DNA from: Polaromonas sp.
GTDB taxonomy: Bacteria; Pseudomonadota; Gammaproteobacteria; Burkholderiales; Burkholderiaceae_C
Direction: 5' to 3'
Length of the DNA: 64,000 nucleotides
NCBI GenBank assembly: GCA_013298945.1
Contig: JAAFJR010000002.1
Location: 372,001-436,000, forward strand
Every line of letters begins with the position of its first letter. The stretch's first letter is position 1. Shown here one piece after another: positions 42,692-50,980 of the stretch. Position numbers and translations under genes: made by a program. The notes below the pieces were generated by a model, which was not told the DNA's origin, ran no database searches, and saw only the letters and a program-made list of their open reading frames with translations.

Positions 42692-45600
42692 GTGACCGCC
42701 GCCTACGAGCACAACGGCAAAGCCGTCTCCAGCACCCAGTTTTACGCCATCGCTTGCGATCCACAGCGAAGCGTGGCGGTGGAGGCTTGCGCGGGAGCGG
42801 GGAAGACTTGGATGTTGGTGTCGCGGATGATTCGTGCCTTGCTAGAGGAGGATGCGCAACATGGTGAGGTCAAGCCACACGAAATCCTAGCCATCACCTT
42901 CACCAAAAAAGCCGCCGGTGAGATGCGGCAGCGTTTGCAGGAGTGGCTGGCTGAGTTTGCCTTTGCGACGCCTGAGAAGTTAGAGCAAGAACTAGCAATT
43001 CGTGGCATCACCAAAGAGCATTTAACAAGGCCAAATTTAAATACTAAAAATGGCCTCCAGCCGGCACATTCATTGACTGAGCAGCTACAAAATTTATATC
43101 AAAAAACACTCTCGCAGGGGCGTGGTGTACAGATCAAAACCTTTCATGGCTGGTTTGCATCACTATTGCGCACCGCGCCGCTGTCTGTGCTGGAAGGGCT
43201 GAATCTACCTGCCAATTACACGCTATTGGAGGACGACAAACTGGCCGTGCCCAGCGTGTGGCGGCGGTTTTTTGGCACATTGTTGAAAGATGAGCATGCC
43301 AAGCGTGATTTTGAAGCGCTGGTGACTGCGCACGGCAAATCGCAGGCTTTGAAGGCTTTGGACGAGGCACTGTCTAAGCGGGTTGAGTTTGAATTGGCGG
43401 ATCAAAAGGGCTTGGTTGATGCTTCTGTGCCGCATTTTTCGGTGTATTTTGCTGATTTTGCAGGCTGTGAATCGCCAGAGGCTGACTTTTTGAGTAGCGA
43501 AAGCCGTCGCCACATCTTGACCGAAGCAGCCAAAGTCTTGGGCGCGGCAACGCAAAAAACCTTTAGCGCAAAAGGCGTGGAGCTAGAAAAATCTATCACT
43601 GACAACGACTTAGCGGGCGCAATAGCTGCTTTATTGACCGACAAAGGCCTGCCGCGCAAGTTCAACGGTACTTTGACGGATAACGAATTCGTTGCTAGAG
43701 CGCAAGATTTAGCGCTTAGATTCCAAGCTGCCATTGCTCAACACGCCGCTTGGCTGCACCAGCAGCGCATGGCTAGATTAACCAGATTGTTAATTAACGA
43801 ATTTGGCAACTTAAAGCGCCAACGTGGCTGGGTGGACATGAACGATGTGGAACGGGCGGCGCTGGTGATGCTGTCCAGCTCGGAGTTGAGCGGTTGGGTG
43901 CAAGAGCGCTTGGATGCACGGGTGAAACACCTGATGATTGACGAATTTCAAGACACCAGCCCGTTGCAGTGGCAGGCTTTGTACGCTTGGTTGTCGGGCT
44001 ACGCTGGTGCGGGGAGCAAGCCACCGGTGGTGTTTATCGTGGGCGATCCTAAGCAGAGTATTTACCGCTTTCGCCGAGCTGAGCCGCAAGTGTTTATCGC
44101 AGCACAAAAATTTGTTCGAGACGGCTTAGATGGCGATTTGCTCAGCTGCGACCATACGCGGCGCAATGCCGTGCAGGTGGTGGAAGCGGTGAATACTGTA
44201 ATGCTGCAAGCGCAAGATGTGAAGCAGTATTCGGACTACAGAGCGCACAGCACAGAGATTGCGGTGGCGGGAGCCGTTGTGCGGTTGCCGCAAATTGAAC
44301 GCCCCGCTAAAGAAGCTAAGGAAGCTAAAGATGAATCGGTGAACGATTCTGCAGAACCCTTGTGGCGCGATAGCTTGACCGAGCCGAAAGAGGAAATCGA
44401 AGAAAAAATTGTGACTTTGGAATGCCGCCAAGCTGCTGAGTTCATCCAGCAGTTACTGCAATCGGGTAAAAAACCCAATGAAATCATGGTCTTGGCCCGA
44501 AAACGTTCGCGACTGGCGTTGATGCAAACCGAGTTACAAACGCTCAGCATCGCCAGCCAGCAGCCTGAAAAAACTAACTTGGCCGATGCGCCCGAGGTGC
44601 AAGACATCGTTGCGTTGCTGGATGTGCTGGTGTCGCCAACGCATGATTTATCTCTCGCCCGCGCTTTGAAGTCGCCGCTTTTTGGTTTGACGGACGATGA
44701 TTTGGTGGAGATTGCTTTGGCGCACAAATCATCGAAAAATAACAACGAAGCTTTAGCGATATCGTGGTTCAATTTACTACTAAATTCAGAGCATCTAAGG
44801 CAAGAAATACGCCGGCTAGGGGCTAAATTAGCGCTATGGAAGAGCTGGATTGACAGCTTGCCACCGCACGATGCGTTGGACGCTATTTTTCACGATGGCG
44901 ATGTGCTTGGCCGCTACGCCAGCGCTGCACCGGCGACGCGGCGCGAGAGCATTTTGGCGAACTTGAATGCTTTGCTCAGCGCTGCGCTAGACATTGACCA
45001 AGCGCGGTATTTGACGCCGTACGCCTTTGTTCGCGCCATGAAGGCTGGACTCAGTGCAGCAAATTCAGATGGGGAATCTGACATGGCAGATGTCACCCAA
45101 ACCGTGAAATCGCCCATGACAAGTGACGACAGCGCGATTCGGCTGTTGACCATCCACGGCGCGAAAGGGCTGGAGGCGGATGTCGTCATCATCTTGGACA
45201 CCGACGCAGAAGCTGGCAAGTCCAAAAGCATGCGCGTCTTGGTTGATTGGCCGGGCGAGACGGAAACGCCGATCAGCTTCGTCTTTCTAGCCAGTGAAAG
45301 CCGCCCCGCACCTAGCGCCGCTGCTGCGTTTGAGGTCGAAAAACAGGCACGGTTGCGTGAGGAGTTGAACGCTTTGTATGTGGCGATGACGCGTGCGCGT
45401 GAACAGTTGGTCATCTCTAGCTCGCAGCCTAGAAACTCAAATACCGATAGCTGGTGGCAGCGGATGCAAATTGTTGCAGTGCCAGCTCCTGCGCCGTCTA
45501 AACCCGTTCGCCCTGAGCCTGTCGAAGGGTTTTTCACTGAAAATGATGCTGCGATTGAGCTGTTGGTGCTGCCCACTCTGGGAAATAGTAAAAATACATC

Positions 45601-46135
45601 AAAAATAGCATCTAATTCGCCTGTAGCCTTTGAATTTATTGCCTATGATGCTATTGAAAGTATAGTAAATTCAGAGATCACTACTGTCATAGTGGATGCT
45701 GACGAATCCTTGGAATCACGTTTAGGTCAAGCCATGCACAGACTACTGCAGCGGGCGGATTTGACTCAGGTTGATACCGTAGCGTTGGAGTTTAAGCTGA
45801 GCAGTCAAGAAGCCGAGCAAGCCGCGCAGATGGCGCAGCGCATCATGGCGGGTGAGGGTGCTTGGGTGTGGGACGATGCGATAGTTAGCTGGCAAGGCAA
45901 CGAAATCGAACTAACTGCACAAGGTAAACTCCTGCGCCTAGACCGCTTGGTGCGACGCAAAGACACTGGGGATTGGTGGGTACTGGATTACAAATCAGAA
46001 TCTCAACCTCAACTGAAACCCGAACTGCTTGCACAAATGCGTGCTTATGTCGCAGCGGTGCAAGCTTGTTATTTAGTTGAAGCCGTGAAAGCGGCGTTTT
46101 TGACGGCTGCAGGCAAGTTCATTGAAGTTTATTGA
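42692..46135 (+). CDS. AddA-like UvrD-family helicase-nuclease
   Basis: The 1147-residue protein is the helicase-nuclease partner of the upstream gene. Walker A CAGAGKTW lies at residues 33-40 and LAITFTKKAAGEMRQRL is helicase motif Ia. Motif II is MIDEFQDTSPLQW, motif III VGDPKQSIYRFRRAEP, motif V LLTIHGAKGLEADVVII and motif VI LYVAMTRAREQLVIS. The C-terminal RecB-like nuclease has WWVLDYKSES. Four repeat-derived stretches interrupt it: three dispersed-repeat copies (near residues 120, 695-712 and 977-993) and one REP-like palindrome encoding PVRPEPVEGF near 940. The frame stays open through all of them. The GTG at 42692 has GGGGGA upstream. Role: processing of double-strand breaks for recombination. 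Confidence 0.88.
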   Translation: MTAAYEHNGKAVSSTQFYAIACDPQRSVAVEACAGAGKTWMLVSRMIRALLEEDAQHGEVKPHEILAITFTKKAAGEMRQRLQEWLAEFAFATPEKLEQELAIRGITKEHLTRPNLNTKNGLQPAHSLTEQLQNLYQKTLSQGRGVQIKTFHGWFASLLRTAPLSVLEGLNLPANYTLLEDDKLAVPSVWRRFFGTLLKDEHAKRDFEALVTAHGKSQALKALDEALSKRVEFELADQKGLVDASVPHFSVYFADFAGCESPEADFLSSESRRHILTEAAKVLGAATQKTFSAKGVELEKSITDNDLAGAIAALLTDKGLPRKFNGTLTDNEFVARAQDLALRFQAAIAQHAAWLHQQRMARLTRLLINEFGNLKRQRGWVDMNDVERAALVMLSSSELSGWVQERLDARVKHLMIDEFQDTSPLQWQALYAWLSGYAGAGSKPPVVFIVGDPKQSIYRFRRAEPQVFIAAQKFVRDGLDGDLLSCDHTRRNAVQVVEAVNTVMLQAQDVKQYSDYRAHSTEIAVAGAVVRLPQIERPAKEAKEAKDESVNDSAEPLWRDSLTEPKEEIEEKIVTLECRQAAEFIQQLLQSGKKPNEIMVLARKRSRLALMQTELQTLSIASQQPEKTNLADAPEVQDIVALLDVLVSPTHDLSLARALKSPLFGLTDDDLVEIALAHKSSKNNNEALAISWFNLLLNSEHLRQEIRRLGAKLALWKSWIDSLPPHDALDAIFHDGDVLGRYASAAPATRRESILANLNALLSAALDIDQARYLTPYAFVRAMKAGLSAANSDGESDMADVTQTVKSPMTSDDSAIRLLTIHGAKGLEADVVIILDTDAEAGKSKSMRVLVDWPGETETPISFVFLASESRPAPSAAAAFEVEKQARLREELNALYVAMTRAREQLVISSSQPRNSNTDSWWQRMQIVAVPAPAPSKPVRPEPVEGFFTENDAAIELLVLPTLGNSKNTSKIASNSPVAFEFIAYDAIESIVNSEITTVIVDADESLESRLGQAMHRLLQRADLTQVDTVALEFKLSSQEAEQAAQMAQRIMAGEGAWVWDDAIVSWQGNEIELTAQGKLLRLDRLVRRKDTGDWWVLDYKSESQPQLKPELLAQMRAYVAAVQACYLVEAVKAAFLTAAGKFIEVY
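43051..43100 (+). repeat. Dispersed repeat, degenerate copy 10, inside the addA-like gene
   Basis: TGGCCTCCAGCCGGCACATT, CATTGACTGAGCAGCTACAA and AATTTATATC keep the AGCCGGC and TGAGCAGCTA blocks at consensus spacing. The gene reads NGLQPAHSLTEQLQNLY, a frame different from the other sense copies, so its TGA is not in frame. Confidence 0.55.
44774..44830 (-). repeat. Dispersed repeat, copy 11, inside the addA-like gene
   Basis: TACTACTAAATTCAGAGCAT, CTAAGGCAAGAAATACGCCG and GCTAGGGGCTAAATT give the reverse form. It encodes NSEHLRQEIRRLGAKL, in the same frame as the tmk copy ([12 protein letters not shown]). Confidence 0.65.
45507..45531. repeat. REP-like palindrome inside the addA-like gene
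   Basis: TTCGCCCTGAGCCTGTCGAA followed by GGGTT is the short palindromic repeat found scattered in many proteobacterial genomes. Here it is read as KPVRPEPVEGF in a linker between helicase motif VI and the nuclease domain. I saw no other copy in the window. Confidence 0.7.
45620..45671 (+). repeat. Dispersed repeat, copy 12, inside the addA-like gene
   Basis: CCTGTAGCCTTTGAATTTA, TTGCCTATGATGCTATTGAA and AGTATAGTAAAT align with the forward consensus in the sense of the gene. It encodes PVAFEFIAYDAIESIVNS, in the same frame as copies 4 and 9, with TAT at the site of the TGA in copies 2 and 3. Confidence 0.7.
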
Positions 46136-46161
46136 AAGTTATTGTGGAAAAAACGAAGAGC

Positions 46162-47442
46162 ATGAAGAAATCAGTAGCCATCATCGGTGGTGGCCCAGCG
46201 GGGCTGATGGCGGCGCAAGAAGCAGTTAAAGCTGGTTTGCAGGTGGATGTGTACGACGCGATGCCGTCGGTAGGTCGCAAGTTTTTATTGGCAGGCAAGG
46301 GCGGTTTGAATTTGACGCATTCAGAGGCTGCGGAGCCATTTATCTCGCGCTATGGGGCGAGAAATGGCGAAATTGGGGCTTTGTTGCAGCAATTTGGCGC
46401 TGCTGAGGTGCAAGCTTGGGCGCATGGGCTGGGAGTCGAGACCTTTGTGGGGTCGTCTGGGCGGGTATTTCCAAAGGACATGAAGGCTGCGCCGCTTTTG
46501 CGGGCTTGGCTGCATCAGTTGCGAGTTGCAGGGGTGCGGTTTCACATGCGGCATCGGTGGCTGGGTTGGGTGGATTCGGCCCCATCCGATGAATCTGAAA
46601 AAACCAGTGATGCTGCGCATGGTTTGCAGTTTGCAACGCCAACGGGCAATGTCACGGTATGTGCTGATGTAGTGGTGTTGGCGCTGGGCGGTGGCAGCTG
46701 GGCGCGGCTGGGGTCGGATGGGGCTTGGGTGCCTGTGTTGCAGCACCAAAGCGTCAATGTCAAACCGCTTTTGCCATCGAACTGCGGGTTTGATGTGGGT
46801 TGGAGTGCGTATTTTTCGGATAAGTTTGCGGGGCAGCCGTTCAAGACGGTTGCGATCACCGTGCCTTCTTCAGACGGTTCACCTCCGCGTTTTCAAAAGC
46901 AGGGCGAGTTTGTAGCGACCACGACGGGTGTTGAGGGTAGCTTGGTTTACGCGGCTTCTAGCTGGCTGCGCGACGATATCACTTCACATGGAACGGCGAC
47001 TTTTCACCTTGATTTGCTGCCTGATAGATCGGCAGAGCAAGTCTTGGCCGAAGTGCGGCATCCGCGAGGGTCACGGTCACTGGTAAGTCATTTAAAAAGT
47101 CGACTGCGATTGGATGGCATCAAAGTTGCGCTACTGTATGAAATTTTGGGTAAGGAGGCTGTGAATGATGCTGTTGCGTTGGCTGCAGGCATCAAGGCTT
47201 TACCGATCGCGTTGAAAGCCGCGCGACCGATAGACGAGGCGATCAGCAGTGCGGGCGGCGTGGTGTTTGAGGGAATGGATACAGCGTTGATGTTGCAAGC
47301 GAGCGAAAAATTACCCAAAGGCGTATTTTGCGCAGGAGAGATGCTGGACTGGGAAGCGCCTACAGGCGGCTATTTGCTGACGGCTTGTTTGTCCAGCGGA
47401 TTCGTCGCTGGGCAGGGTGCGGCAAAATATTTATCGAGTTAG
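46162..47442 (+). CDS. HI0933-like FAD-dependent oxidoreductase (TIGR03862-type flavoprotein)
   Basis: The 426-residue protein has an N-terminal FAD-binding Rossmann motif (VAIIGGGPAGLMAAQEA). The family segment GRKFLLAGKGGLNLTHSE follows, then DVVVLALGGGSWARLGSDG and a C-terminal FAD motif (GVFCAGEMLDWEAPTGGYLL). These are features of the HI0933/BaiN group, whose reactions are mostly unknown, so no substrate is proposed. The ATG at 46162 gives MKKSVAIIGGGP; an upstream GTG at 46144 or TTG at 46132 would add a short unconserved tail and overlap the addA-like stop. The gene is probably co-transcribed with the addB/addA pair and converges on the next gene. Confidence 0.85.
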   Translation: MKKSVAIIGGGPAGLMAAQEAVKAGLQVDVYDAMPSVGRKFLLAGKGGLNLTHSEAAEPFISRYGARNGEIGALLQQFGAAEVQAWAHGLGVETFVGSSGRVFPKDMKAAPLLRAWLHQLRVAGVRFHMRHRWLGWVDSAPSDESEKTSDAAHGLQFATPTGNVTVCADVVVLALGGGSWARLGSDGAWVPVLQHQSVNVKPLLPSNCGFDVGWSAYFSDKFAGQPFKTVAITVPSSDGSPPRFQKQGEFVATTTGVEGSLVYAASSWLRDDITSHGTATFHLDLLPDRSAEQVLAEVRHPRGSRSLVSHLKSRLRLDGIKVALLYEILGKEAVNDAVALAAGIKALPIALKAARPIDEAISSAGGVVFEGMDTALMLQASEKLPKGVFCAGEMLDWEAPTGGYLLTACLSSGFVAGQGAAKYLSS

Positions 47443-47457
47443 CAAGCTCAAAAACGC

Positions 47458-48468
47458 CTATCTCCTAACTTGTAATGCACCTGGATTCACAATATTGGTT
47501 GGCGTGCCTTTGACGAAATTGAGAATGTTTTCAAAGGCGGCGCTGAAGTACATTTCGTAAGTGTCTTGCTCGACATACCCAATATGCGGTGTGCAAATAC
47601 AGTTTTCCAAGCGCAGCAGGGCTTGGCCTTGCAGCACAGGTTCGCTTTCATAGACATCGACTGCAGCCATGCCAGGGCGGCCACGGTTGAGGGCGGAGAT
47701 CAAGGCATCAGGTTCGATCAATTCAGCGCGTGAGGTGTTGACAATCAAGGACGTTGGCTTCATCAGCGAGAGCAATGACGAGGTAACCAAACCACGCGTA
47801 GCATCATGCAGGCGCAAATGTAGCGTGAGCACATCACAAGCTGAGAAAAAGGCTTCCACAGACGTGGCAGAAGCATAGCCATCGCTCCTGGCTTTTTGAC
47901 GCGACTCTTCGCTGCCCCAAACCATCACGTTCATGCCAAAAGCTTGGCCATAACCTGCAACCAATTGTCCAATTTTGCCGTAACCCCAAATACCCAAAGT
48001 GCGGCCTTTGAGGTTCATCCCTAGCCCAAAGTTGGGGGGCATAGCGGTTGTTTTTAAGCCTGATTGTTGCCAGCCGCCATGCTTGAGTGTGGCTATATAT
48101 TGGGGCAAACGGCGCATGGCCGCCATGATGAGCGCCCAAGTCATTTCTGCTGGGGCTGTGGGTGAGCCCGTGCCATCAGCAACAGCGATACCGCGCTCTG
48201 TGCAAGCGTTAACATCAATATGAGCGCCAACTTTGCCGGTTTGAACAATCAGTTTGAGCTTTGGCAGTTTTTCAATGAGCTGTCGGCTCAAGGGAGTACG
48301 CTCGCGTATCAGCACAATGATGTCTGCGTCTTTCAGTCGCAAAGAGAGCTGGCCAACACCTTTGACGGTGTTGGTATATACCTTGGCGTTAAAAGCATCT
48401 AACTTGGCTGCACATTCCAACTTGCGCACGGCATCTTGGTAGTCGTCTAGGATCACAATATTCATCAT
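47458..48468 (-). CDS. D-isomer-specific 2-hydroxyacid dehydrogenase family protein
   Basis: The 336-residue protein has the NAD-binding motif GRTLGIWGYGKIGQLVAGYG. The three catalytic positions are visible: Arg in VNTSRAELI, Glu in VYESEPV and His in CTPHIGYVE. It is related to phosphoglycerate dehydrogenase and similar enzymes, but no ACT domain is present and the substrate is not predictable. Translation starts at one of two adjacent ATG codons (48468 or 48465). It is the last core-type gene before the integrase and converges on the flavoprotein gene. Confidence 0.88.
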   Translation of the reverse strand: MMNIVILDDYQDAVRKLECAAKLDAFNAKVYTNTVKGVGQLSLRLKDADIIVLIRERTPLSRQLIEKLPKLKLIVQTGKVGAHIDVNACTERGIAVADGTGSPTAPAEMTWALIMAAMRRLPQYIATLKHGGWQQSGLKTTAMPPNFGLGMNLKGRTLGIWGYGKIGQLVAGYGQAFGMNVMVWGSEESRQKARSDGYASATSVEAFFSACDVLTLHLRLHDATRGLVTSSLLSLMKPTSLIVNTSRAELIEPDALISALNRGRPGMAAVDVYESEPVLQGQALLRLENCICTPHIGYVEQDTYEMYFSAAFENILNFVKGTPTNIVNPGALQVRR

Positions 48469-48571
48469 TCTATGCGCTTTCGTAAGTTGTTGTTTTTATT
48501 GGATTTATTGTTGTAAACCCTTGATTTATTGGAATATTTTTTCAATTCAGCGTAGTTTTTAGCGTAACATT

Positions 48572-48638
48572 AAACCCGTCTACACACGCTAAAACCCGTT
48601 TACACTTGCCACTTGGCGTAGGTTTTGGCGTAGGTTTT
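48572..48638. promoter_or_regulatory. Cluster of short repeats before the integrase, possible arm-type sites
   Basis: AAACCCGTCTACAC (48572-48585) is repeated as AAACCCGTTTACAC (48592-48605), 20 bp apart. Then GGCGTAGGTTTT occurs twice in tandem (48615-48626 and 48627-48638). Related GCGTA elements lie just upstream. Such clusters next to an integrase gene usually bind the recombinase. No core att duplication could be recognised inside the window. Confidence 0.45.
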
Positions 48639-48673
48639 TTACGTCCTCTGTTCGCTTCCAGAAAAGGTTGTAC

Positions 48674-49948
48674 ATGTATTTTGACGCAAGAGCGGCTAAG
48701 CTTCTAAAACCAGGTATGCATATTGTCGTCGATGGCTGTACAGGGCTACGTTTGATTGCATCAGAAACGCGTCGCACTTGGGCCTACCGCTACAAAGATC
48801 CAGCGACAGATCTCATGAAACAAATCAAGATCGGCTCGTGGCCAGCCATGCCAGTGGCCGAAGCTGCGGCAGAGTGGCAGGAGCTAAGGGCTCGTCGTGA
48901 TAACGGCGAAGACCTGACTGCAACCAAGCGCAAGGCGAAGTTTGCCATCAAAATCGGCCCAGAGTTGGGCTACACGTTGGGGCAGATGGTGGATGACTAC
49001 GCCAGCGGCTATTTGGAGAGGCGGCGGGAACCCAAAGGTGCGAAGGCTGTCTATGCACGGCTGAAAAACGCACTGGCTGACTACCTCGATGTGCCGGCCA
49101 ACATAGTCAATCGTCGTTTTGTGTTTGATCTTGTCGAAACGCTTTCAGACCGACCCGTGATGGCAGGGAGTGTAAAGAGTGAGATGGGAGCCGCATGGGA
49201 TTATGCGCTGGATGCTGGTCGCATCCCCGACGACCTGCCGAACTGGTGGCGACTGGTCGCAGTTCGTAAGTTACGCAGTTTGGGAGCGGTACGAGATGGT
49301 GTGCATAAGGGTACGACTAAACGAACGCTGTCGGAAGTTGAAATATTTAAGCTATTTCATATAGATATGAAAAGATTTAGCCAGCAGGTGCAGGATTTTT
49401 TGACTGTTCAGCTTTGGACTTGTACACGAGGCGCAGAGATTGTGCAAATGCGGCGTGAGCAAATCACAGAGGAAAAAGATGGGTGGTGGTGGACAATGCC
49501 CAAGTCCATGACTAAAGGTAAACATCAGGCCGCTGCGACCGATTTGCGCGTGCCACTTTTTGGTCGTGTCTTGGAGATTGTGCAGCGGCTGATTGCTGTA
49601 AATGATGAATGGCTGTTTCCTAGCGTTTCACGACAAGGTTTAATAGGTCATCAGCAGCAGACTTACATGCAGACCAAGGTGCATTATTTTCAACCCTATT
49701 GCAAGGTCAAGCCAGATCATTTGCGAGATCGCTTGGCGGTGACGCATTGGAGTCCACATGATTTACGCCGCACTGGGCGAACCATGCTGGCTGCGATGGG
49801 TTGCCCTAATGAGATCGGCGAGGCGATTCTAGGGCATGTACAGCCGGGTGTAGTTGGTGTCTATAACACCTATGGATACGACAAAGAGCGCAGAATTTGG
49901 CTTGCGATGCTTGCTGAAAAGCTTGAAAGCTTGGTGCAATCGGTTTAA
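48674..49948 (+). CDS. Tyrosine recombinase (integrase)
   Basis: The 424-residue protein has the order of genomic-island integrases: an N-terminal DUF4102-like arm-binding domain (YFDARAAKLLKPGMHIVVDG to about residue 90), a core-binding helical domain, and the catalytic domain. The first catalytic Arg is in CTRGAEIVQMRREQI, the HxxR box is in HDLRRTGRTMLAAMG, and a tyrosine lies in VVGVYNTYGYDKERR after LGHVQPG. ATG at 48674 has AAAAGG seven bases upstream; a TTG two codons earlier is unlikely. No adjacent tRNA was found, so the target may be the intergenic region itself. The gene marks the left border of the accessory region. Confidence 0.9.
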   Translation: MYFDARAAKLLKPGMHIVVDGCTGLRLIASETRRTWAYRYKDPATDLMKQIKIGSWPAMPVAEAAAEWQELRARRDNGEDLTATKRKAKFAIKIGPELGYTLGQMVDDYASGYLERRREPKGAKAVYARLKNALADYLDVPANIVNRRFVFDLVETLSDRPVMAGSVKSEMGAAWDYALDAGRIPDDLPNWWRLVAVRKLRSLGAVRDGVHKGTTKRTLSEVEIFKLFHIDMKRFSQQVQDFLTVQLWTCTRGAEIVQMRREQITEEKDGWWWTMPKSMTKGKHQAAATDLRVPLFGRVLEIVQRLIAVNDEWLFPSVSRQGLIGHQQQTYMQTKVHYFQPYCKVKPDHLRDRLAVTHWSPHDLRRTGRTMLAAMGCPNEIGEAILGHVQPGVVGVYNTYGYDKERRIWLAMLAEKLESLVQSV

Positions 49949-50107
49949 ATTCACAGCACTCAATGCTTGCATCTTCAACAGCAAAGGCAGTGTCTTGTTT
50001 TATTGACGCAAAAATAACGGGAACGTGCCTACATATTCCATCTGTTTACTCGGGTTCTAGATTTTCTGGATTTGGTAGCTATTCCTAAAATTTACAGCAT
50101 TCATAAC

Positions 50108-50353
50108 TCATACTGTCGCACTCTTTCTGGCACCTGTATTTGGCGGCGGAAGCAAGTTGCTGACTGGGCGTGATTCGGCCCAAGCCTCGAGTTCACGAAC
50201 CAAAAATCCAACTCGACGGGTAGATAGTACACGGGGCTTTGGGAATTGACCTTTGCGTACAAGTTCATCAAGTGTCGTCGCCTTAATGGACACGAAAGCG
50301 CAAGCCCCATGCTTGTCAAGATATACGGGTTTCAACAATATTTGTGCAGACAT
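50108..50353 (-). CDS. AlpA-family small DNA-binding regulator
   Basis: This 81-residue protein has a MerR-like winged helix of the AlpA/excisionase type: CAFVSIKATTLDELVRKGQ, FPKPRVLSTRRVGFLV and RELEAWAESRP correspond to the recognition helix, wing and C-terminal helix. AlpA proteins activate the neighbouring integrase or act as excision factors. Its position about 160 bp after a convergent integrase gene fits that role. The ATG at 50353 gives the complete domain. The C-terminal tail (LLPPPNTGARKSATV) is not conserved. Confidence 0.75.
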   Translation of the reverse strand: MSAQILLKPVYLDKHGACAFVSIKATTLDELVRKGQFPKPRVLSTRRVGFLVRELEAWAESRPVSNLLPPPNTGARKSATV

Positions 50354-50980
50354 CTAGTATTCGCCAGTAGGTTTTTGCGGTGTTGAGTGGGGGCGTTGTG
50401 AGAAGCTAATGAAAAAAGTATAAATTCCTACAGATGTTTTGCAATTTCAAAAGCGAGGATAAACCCATGGTCTTTTGCTTTTGATGTGCTCTTATCCAAT
50501 TTCAATGCTGACAGACCAATGAAATCGGAATCAACACGGACACAATTTCGCCGATGGACACGACTAGAGTCGCTTACAAGTGACTCATCGCTTTGCTTCA
50601 AAATGCAAATGACCATAAGTAATGGGATCGAAGTTGAAATCGATGCTAGACTGAAATGTCAAAAAACTAAAGTAAATTATTAACTTACGACGCCCTGATG
50701 TGAAAACGTCAGGACACTACTGATTCCAGATATTAAGATGAAAAAATTGTTTTTTCAGTAAAAGGCCAAAGACTCGATCCTGTTCTTTCTGTCACAAGAT
50801 CACGCATCATTGCAAGAGAAAAAGTCATTCGATACTCTTGCGATCTCAGCATTGCTTACAGTTTCTGTTGTGAAAATTGACCACCGAGTAATCATCAGAT
50901 TTTTAAACAGGCTATTTTTTTAAATGGTGTGACACGCGTGTCACACGTAAAAAAACGGCAGCAATTTGGCTTCACTAATT
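50354..50980. other. Gap without a convincing gene
   Basis: This AT-rich 627-bp stretch lies between the alpA-like gene and the glycine-rich-protein operon. It has two overlapping short frames on opposite strands at about 50428-50683; neither resembles a family I know and neither has a clear ribosome site. A weak hairpin (CCTGATGT...ACGTCAGG, 50694-50713) and a perfect 20-bp palindrome at 50927-50946 are the only clear structures. Confidence 0.5.
50927..50946. promoter_or_regulatory. Perfect 20-bp palindrome, candidate operator
   Basis: GTGTGACACGCGTGTCACAC is fully self-complementary and is flanked by a T run on the left and an A run on the right. No T run follows it in either direction, so it does not look like a terminator. 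It resembles a dimeric regulator site. Confidence 0.55.

Noticed and set aside
48469..48673. tRNA gene as integration target next to the integrase
   Set aside because: No cloverleaf or CCA-end sequence was recognised in the gap; the stretch holds only AT-rich sequence and short repeats.
50428..50683. Two small overlapping frames on opposite strands
   Set aside because: No ribosome site, no recognisable domain and AT-rich composition; neither can be supported as a gene.
50927..50946. Palindrome as a rho-independent terminator for the glycine-rich-protein operon
   Set aside because: No T run follows the stem in the direction of that operon, and the stem has no loop bases.
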